From assembly GCA_018266775.1 (NCBI GenBank), contig JAFDZS010000010.1, positions 245,983-309,982 on the forward strand: a DNA stretch of 64,000 bases. Reading direction: 5' to 3'. Below, piece by piece: positions 59,642 to 64,000 of this stretch (position 1 is the first letter of the stretch; each line of letters opens with the position of its first letter). A model generated the notes under the pieces. It had not been told where the DNA came from. It saw only the letters and a program-made list of their open reading frames with translations, and searched no databases. The position numbers and the translations under genes are program-made. Source of the DNA: Bacteroidota bacterium (GTDB lineage Bacteria > Bacteroidota > Bacteroidia > Chitinophagales > Chitinophagaceae).

Positions 59642-59929
59642 TTAATGTTGCATGAGCACTAAAAAAAAGGGATAAGTAAACCCTGATTTTGCTTTGATCA
59701 AATTCAACCTGGAAAAACAAAAATAGTTATTTCGGTCTATATATGCCTTACGGCTGCGAATATGCTCTGCATATCCCTGCTGAACAGGGCTAAAGTACTC
59801 ATTTAAACCTTCATCATGTATACCCTGGTATACTTTCCATATCTGGAAGGGAAGAATATCATAAAAAATTGCGGTGAATACCTGACTCTGAATAGATAAT
59901 CCCTGTAGTATGTTTTTTTTGGCAAAACA
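59642..59929 (-). pseudogene. Start-less open frame, probable gene remnant
   Basis: The minus strand is open for 95 codons from a stop at 59932-59930 to the TAA at 59644-59642, but it has no ATG, GTG or TTG at its beginning. Its wording is protein-like (SIQSQVFTAIFYDILPFQIW, GYAEHIRSRKAYIDRN, YFCFSRLNLIKAKSG) and typical of the C-terminal end of an enzyme. It fills most of the 320-base gap in the glycan locus, so a gene that lost its 5' part is the best reading. No family could be identified. Confidence 0.45.
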
Positions 59930-59947
59930 TTAGTTACACTACGAAAA

Positions 59948-60697
59948 TTATTTAATGTTTCTTGCGAGGATAAAAATGTTGATCTGTATCAGTTCTGTAT
60001 TCAATATGTCAAAATTAACAGACTTAACCAGTTCCTCAGCTAAACAACGGTCGAATACATGATGATGAACGCATCTCAATTCGTTATTGCTGTATACTTT
60101 CTTAATCAGATCATCTGTTGGAATATTGCCGTTGGGTAATTGATAATCATGCAATGCAATCACTTCTTCAAAATGTGTCTCGTCAGCTTCTGGCATGTTT
60201 TTCCTGTAATCGTCCCAAATATGGTTAATGTCAGTAACCGGCCTGAGATGATCGAATGTTTTTTCCTTATTGGGAAGCACCAGTAATAAATAACCACCGG
60301 GCTTTACTACTCTCTTCCATTCAAATAACGCTTTAATGGGATTGGCAAAGTGTTCAAGGTTATGACAGGAAAGTAAAAAATCATAATTATTGTCCCGAAC
60401 TTCTGCAAGGTCAAATCCTTCTGTTATAAATTGATAACCTTTTGGTCTGCCATTTTCATAATGATAGGTTTTGCCTGCAGCCAAATTGCCTTCCCAAACC
60501 GTATTAGCGCTAAAATTACATCCGTCAAGCGATTTGATTACTTTATACACAGGCAGTAATCCTTTTTTTGTAAAAGTTAAGCTGGGGCCACCAATTTCTA
60601 TGCCTTCAAGACCTTTAAGAGCATTTAAATAAGTATGTTTCGACTTTAATTGTTTTGGAAAATACTTTCTGAATTCCTTTTCCAGTCTTTTAAGCAT
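59948..60697 (-). CDS. SAM-dependent methyltransferase-like protein
   Basis: This 249-residue protein opens with a basic helix (MLKRLEKEFRKYFPKQLK) and GIEIGGPSLTFTK, a divergent motif I. NNYDFLLSCHNLEHFANPIK and KALFEWKRVVKPGGYLLLVLPN follow, the usual post-motif and lid-helix pattern of Methyltransf_11 enzymes. The nine residues before the ATG at 60697 in the longer frame lack support. It is part of the glycan locus; the substrate is probably a sugar or a lipid-linked intermediate. It is divergent from the GT2 gene at 60957. Confidence 0.72.
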   Translation of the reverse strand: MLKRLEKEFRKYFPKQLKSKHTYLNALKGLEGIEIGGPSLTFTKKGLLPVYKVIKSLDGCNFSANTVWEGNLAAGKTYHYENGRPKGYQFITEGFDLAEVRDNNYDFLLSCHNLEHFANPIKALFEWKRVVKPGGYLLLVLPNKEKTFDHLRPVTDINHIWDDYRKNMPEADETHFEEVIALHDYQLPNGNIPTDDLIKKVYSNNELRCVHHHVFDRCLAEELVKSVNFDILNTELIQINIFILARNIK

Positions 60698-60956
60698 AAA
60701 AAAATTTAGATAAAAATACTGCAATATTTAATATCTTGAACAAGGCAGATTATGTTTAGAGCAATTCCAATTGCAGTATATTAATGGCTTCAAATGGGTT
60801 TGATAATTTTGCTGGCATTGCTGTTTATTGAGTAATCTGTTTTCATTGAATATATTTCACCGGCTCCTGTTTTGGACAAAGGAAAAATGATATTTTTGGA
60901 TTTCAGCATTTTAAGGTCATTATTTTAAAAATAAAAATCTGTCAATTTAGCTATAC

Positions 60957-61820
60957 ATGAATTACCTGGCAGGAGTTGTTGTGTTGTACCACCCGGATCA
61001 AAATGATGTTATCCGGAATATCAATTCATATATAGCTGGTGTGGATATGCTTTACATTATTGATAATTCATCCCAACAATTTCGAGGAGTGCTGCTCAAT
61101 CAAATTAAAGGCGTTGATAAAATAAAATATATTTTCAATGGTTCCAACAAAGGCATTGGTTATGCTTTGAATTTGGCCGCTCAGATGGCTGCAGATAATG
61201 AATTCCAATGGCTGCTTACAATGGACCAGGATTCAGGTTTTGAAAAAAGTCAGCTTGAATCATACCTGAGGATTTTTGCAAATAATATCCGGCACCGGGC
61301 AGATATTGGTGTGGTGGGGGTTTCGTTTGATGAGACTTCAAAGCCGTCTCAGGCAGAAACAATAATTAATGCCAACAAAGTAATTACCTCAGGCAGTATT
61401 ATTAACCTTGCGCTATGGGCAAAAACCGGCGGGTTCGATGAAAAACTTTTCATTGATGAAGTAGATCATGAATATTGTTACCGTATACTGAAAAACGGAG
61501 GACAGGTGATGTTTTTGCCATCGGTATTTTTGGACCATATTTTAGGCAACCCCACTGATAAAGGGTATCTTTCTGTTTTGGCTAAAAAAAAACGAACTAT
61601 TTACAGCAGGCAGCGGATATACTTTATGGTCAGGAATTATCTCTACGTAAGAAAAAAATACATTCACTTTTTGCCAGGCGAATTCAAAATAAGGGACAAA
61701 CAGGTGCTGGGTATTATCAAGAACAGTCTATTCTTTTCCGGTGGGTTTTTCGGGGTGTTAAAAAAAATATTCCGTGCATACCGTGATTACAGGAATAATG
61801 ATTTTTCAGCGGTAATATGA
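60957..61820 (+). CDS. Family 2 glycosyltransferase, rhamnosyltransferase type
   Basis: This 287-residue GT-A enzyme has NYLAGVVVLYHPDQNDVIRN and MLYIIDNSSQQ, then FNGSNKGIGYALNLAAQMA. The donor-metal motif WLLTMDQDSGF follows, then ITSGSIINLALWAKTGGFDE and FIDEVDHEYCYRI with the catalytic-base region. The TMDQDS form is typical of the RfbN-like rhamnosyltransferase group. It starts the plus-strand half of the glycan locus, 70 bases before the second GT2. Confidence 0.88.
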   Translation: MNYLAGVVVLYHPDQNDVIRNINSYIAGVDMLYIIDNSSQQFRGVLLNQIKGVDKIKYIFNGSNKGIGYALNLAAQMAADNEFQWLLTMDQDSGFEKSQLESYLRIFANNIRHRADIGVVGVSFDETSKPSQAETIINANKVITSGSIINLALWAKTGGFDEKLFIDEVDHEYCYRILKNGGQVMFLPSVFLDHILGNPTDKGYLSVLAKKKRTIYSRQRIYFMVRNYLYVRKKYIHFLPGEFKIRDKQVLGIIKNSLFFSGGFFGVLKKIFRAYRDYRNNDFSAVI

Positions 61821-61890
61821 CGGCATTTGCAGCATTCAATGAACCTATCAATAAAAAGTAGTTTATTAATTATTATTTCTGTAACGGACA

Positions 61891-62844
61891 ATGATTATTT
61901 CCATTTGTATTCCCACATATAACGAACCTCAAAAAGTAAAAAAACTGCTTGATGCCGTTTTCAGCCAAACCTGCAGGGACTATGAAGTAATCATTACTGA
62001 CGATAGTACCAATAACCTTACTGAAACATTAATAGCAGAAGAATTCAGTCATCTGCCGCTTCGTTACATAAAGAATAAAGTGTCACTTGGTACACCCGAA
62101 AATTGGAATTTCGCTATTTCGCTGGCTAAAGGTGATTGGATAAAACTGATGCATCATGACGACTGGTTTTATGATGAACATTCGCTGCAGGCATTTGCAG
62201 AGGCGGCTGCAGGGGCAGAAGCGGACCAAAAATTTATCTATTGCGCCTTTCAAAATGTATACTTAAGTTCAGGCCAAACAGAAAAAGTTGTGAGTAGTAA
62301 TTCCAGCCGCTGGCTATTACGAAAATCTCCGCTAGTGTTGTTCCAAAAAAATATAATTGGAAATCCAAGTTGTACCCTGGTGAAAAGAGAAATTGCATCT
62401 GCAATATTATTCGATAAAAAATTAAAATGGATTGTAGATTTTGAATGTTATATCAGGATATTTGATGTAGCCCCCAATTGGTTATTTATAAAAAAAGTTT
62501 TAGTAAATGTTGGTAATCACGATAAGCAGGTGACCAGTTATGCCCGTTTAAACCCGGTAATTGAAATTCCCGAAGCAGTGTATTTCCTCGAATGCCATGG
62601 GGCAAAAACAATGAATAATATTTTTGTGTATGATTATTACTGGCGGCTGATAAGAAATTTAAATATACGGAGTGAAGAACAATTCAACCGTTACCTGAAT
62701 GAGCCATGCAATTTTCATGCTCTGAATAACATCATTAAATTTCAGACACGTATTAATATCCGTATGTTGAAGATTGGAGTATTTTCAAAACTATTTATGT
62801 GTATATCATTTATAGGAAATTTAGTTACAAAAAAGTCAACCTGA
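61891..62844 (+). CDS. Family 2 glycosyltransferase
   Basis: This 317-residue GT-A enzyme has ISICIPTYNEPQKVKKLLDA and VIITDDSTNNLTETLI, then SLGTPENWNFAISLAKGDWI. The donor motif KLMHHDDWF reads HDD in place of the usual DxD. IIGNPSCTLVKREIASAI and LKWIVDFECYIRIFD follow. The C-terminal ~90 residues are helical, perhaps membrane-associated. It follows the first GT2 gene in the same direction. Confidence 0.88.
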   Translation: MIISICIPTYNEPQKVKKLLDAVFSQTCRDYEVIITDDSTNNLTETLIAEEFSHLPLRYIKNKVSLGTPENWNFAISLAKGDWIKLMHHDDWFYDEHSLQAFAEAAAGAEADQKFIYCAFQNVYLSSGQTEKVVSSNSSRWLLRKSPLVLFQKNIIGNPSCTLVKREIASAILFDKKLKWIVDFECYIRIFDVAPNWLFIKKVLVNVGNHDKQVTSYARLNPVIEIPEAVYFLECHGAKTMNNIFVYDYYWRLIRNLNIRSEEQFNRYLNEPCNFHALNNIIKFQTRINIRMLKIGVFSKLFMCISFIGNLVTKKST

Positions 62845-62894
62845 CTTTTGATTTAGCATAAAAAATTTCTATATTTACTAAAACTAACACTTTT

Positions 62895-63848
62895 ATGAAA
62901 ACGAAATTTAAGATTTTCCTGTTTTTGCCTCTTCTTTTTTCTGTTTTTTGTATTGAAAGCTGCACAAAAGAAATTCAAAATTATATAAATAATAATTTAA
63001 CACCTCCTGCTGTTGATGCCGGAAGCCCAAGAATAATTACTGCGCCTGTTTCATTTGATACTTTAGTTGGTACGGTAATTTCTTATAATGGCCCTATTCG
63101 TGGCTACTTATGGAGTTTGATTTCAGGCCCCGGTATTCCTTCCATTGAAAGTCCGAGCTCGAGAACTACAAGAGTAAGTAATCTTGTACCAGGGGTGTAT
63201 AAATTCCAGTTTGCAGCTATAGATAGTGCAGGATTAACCGGGGTGGATACGACCAGCATCACCGTTAAATCTGATCCCAATCCAATTAAAACATTGATTG
63301 TTCAGCCCACCAACAATACCGATGAAGCTCATGTAATGCTTGTCGGAACAAGTAATTGGACAGACCCTGGCGCACCTGAATTTAATGCTTCTGCATGGAC
63401 TGTATCCGGAAACCTTTCATACAGCAGAGGTTTTTTTAAATTCAATCTCAGTACAATTCCTGCCAATGCAACAATCTTGTCGGCAAAACTTACGCTCTAT
63501 TCAACCCCAACACCATTAAATGGAAATTTGATAGATGCTAATTCAGGCTCTGCAAATGCAATGTTTATTGAGCGTATAACAAGCAACTGGTCTGCTTCTA
63601 CTGTCAATTGGAGTAATCAGCCGGGTACAGATGTGTCAACGCAGATACTGATTCCTCATACCAACCTGTCATTTTTTGATCTTGTAGATGTTGATGTTAA
63701 AAGTTTAGTTGCGCCCATGGTTAGTACAAACAATTATGGGTTTAAAATCCGTTTACAAAATGAAACGGCTTATAATATCCGTAATTTCTGTTCCAGTAAA
63801 TACTCAGATGCTGCCAAACATCCTAAATTGGTCATCACTTATCAATAA
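62895..63848 (+). CDS. Lipoprotein with PKD-like and DNRLRE domains
   Basis: This 317-residue protein has a lipobox signal peptide (LFSVFCIESCTKE). Residues ~38-128 form a PKD-like or cadherin-like domain (VDAGSPRIITAPVSFDTLVG, LWSLISGPGIPSIES, GVYKFQFAAIDSAGLTGVDT). Residues ~130-315 are a DNRLRE domain (SRGFFKFNLSTIPANATILS, AKLTLYSTPTPLNGN, IERITSNWSASTVNWSNQPG, FKIRLQNE), a beta-sandwich often found on surface glycan-binding proteins. It lies 50 bases after the second GT2 gene and before a strong terminator, so it may belong to the same transcript. No T9SS domain. Confidence 0.82.
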   Translation: MKTKFKIFLFLPLLFSVFCIESCTKEIQNYINNNLTPPAVDAGSPRIITAPVSFDTLVGTVISYNGPIRGYLWSLISGPGIPSIESPSSRTTRVSNLVPGVYKFQFAAIDSAGLTGVDTTSITVKSDPNPIKTLIVQPTNNTDEAHVMLVGTSNWTDPGAPEFNASAWTVSGNLSYSRGFFKFNLSTIPANATILSAKLTLYSTPTPLNGNLIDANSGSANAMFIERITSNWSASTVNWSNQPGTDVSTQILIPHTNLSFFDLVDVDVKSLVAPMVSTNNYGFKIRLQNETAYNIRNFCSSKYSDAAKHPKLVITYQ

Positions 63849-63872
63849 AAATATTTGAGATATTGCTTTAAT

Positions 63873-63913
63873 GAAATGGGTTCAATAAATAAATTGAACC
63901 CATTTCATTTTGT
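63873..63913 (+). terminator. Rho-independent terminator of the plus-strand glycan genes
   Basis: A perfect 14-bp inverted repeat GAAATGGGTTCAAT / ATTGAACCCATTTC with a 6-base loop is followed by ATTTTG. Confidence 0.82.
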
Positions 63914-64000
63914 ACTACCGTAGTCAGAAAATCTTTGTTGTTAATTGGGTTACCTAATCATTACATGCTAAAATATTCCTGTAAAATTGATTAAAGATGT

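Overview
The window is chromosomal DNA of a Bacteroidota bacterium, most likely of the Chitinophagaceae or a close family. The markers are two large secreted proteins with the gliding-motility type B C-terminal sorting domain and one further giant one, a PorP/SprF-family protein, a Porin_10-type porin, signal peptides ending in A-Q, MqnA (futalosine menaquinone route), the long NagB-PIG-L fusion, and several -7 boxes of the Bacteroidota type (TAnnTTTG). No phage, complete insertion sequence, CRISPR array or rRNA was seen.

Layout. 1-2.6 kb: an A+T-rich two-gene unit, open at the left edge. A degenerate GHKL/histidine-kinase-like protein overlaps a receiver domain fused to an aminoglycoside-phosphotransferase-type kinase. 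It ends at a bidirectional terminator and a tRNA-Leu(CAA). 2.9-11.2 kb: core genes (hscB, a Lys1-like dehydrogenase, trmN6, tsaD, an FtsX/MacB permease, purine nucleoside phosphorylase, a porin). 11.4-14.3 kb: a type IX secretion module (type B cargo plus PorP/SprF). 14.4-15.7 kb: a TlpA-type thioredoxin with a 19-codon leader ORF, and an outer-membrane transporter with a DtxR-type operator candidate. 16-21.7 kb: a group centred on two ATP-grasp ligases of different types and a class I glutamine amidotransferase, which looks like an uncharacterised amide/peptide-forming pathway.

22.5-25.3 kb is a second type B cargo. 25.5-43.1 kb is a long run, almost all on the minus strand, of small secreted, lipoprotein, membrane and hypothetical genes. 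Recognisable members are DUF2809, a methyltransferase, a GerW/DUF2953-like pair, a Coa1-like protein, a VOC protein, a GH95 fucosidase, an HExxH secreted protein, an NTF2-like protein and an Imm26-type immunity protein. 43.4-47.5 kb holds nagB and prfC, flanked by dispersed intergenic repeats. 47.6-54.1 kb holds a 1,696-residue LamG/PKD adhesin-like type B cargo beside a smaller LamG paralogue. 54-56 kb holds purB and mqnA. 56-63.8 kb is a surface-glycan locus: flippase, one GT4, two GT2 enzymes, two methyltransferases, one gene remnant and a DNRLRE lipoprotein.

Many predicted reading frames start too far upstream. Starts were moved to the first ATG that fits the family or exposes a signal peptide. 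The best candidates for undescribed biology are the receiver-kinase pair at the left edge and the ATP-grasp/amidotransferase group at 16-21.7 kb. Functions of both are inferred from domains only.
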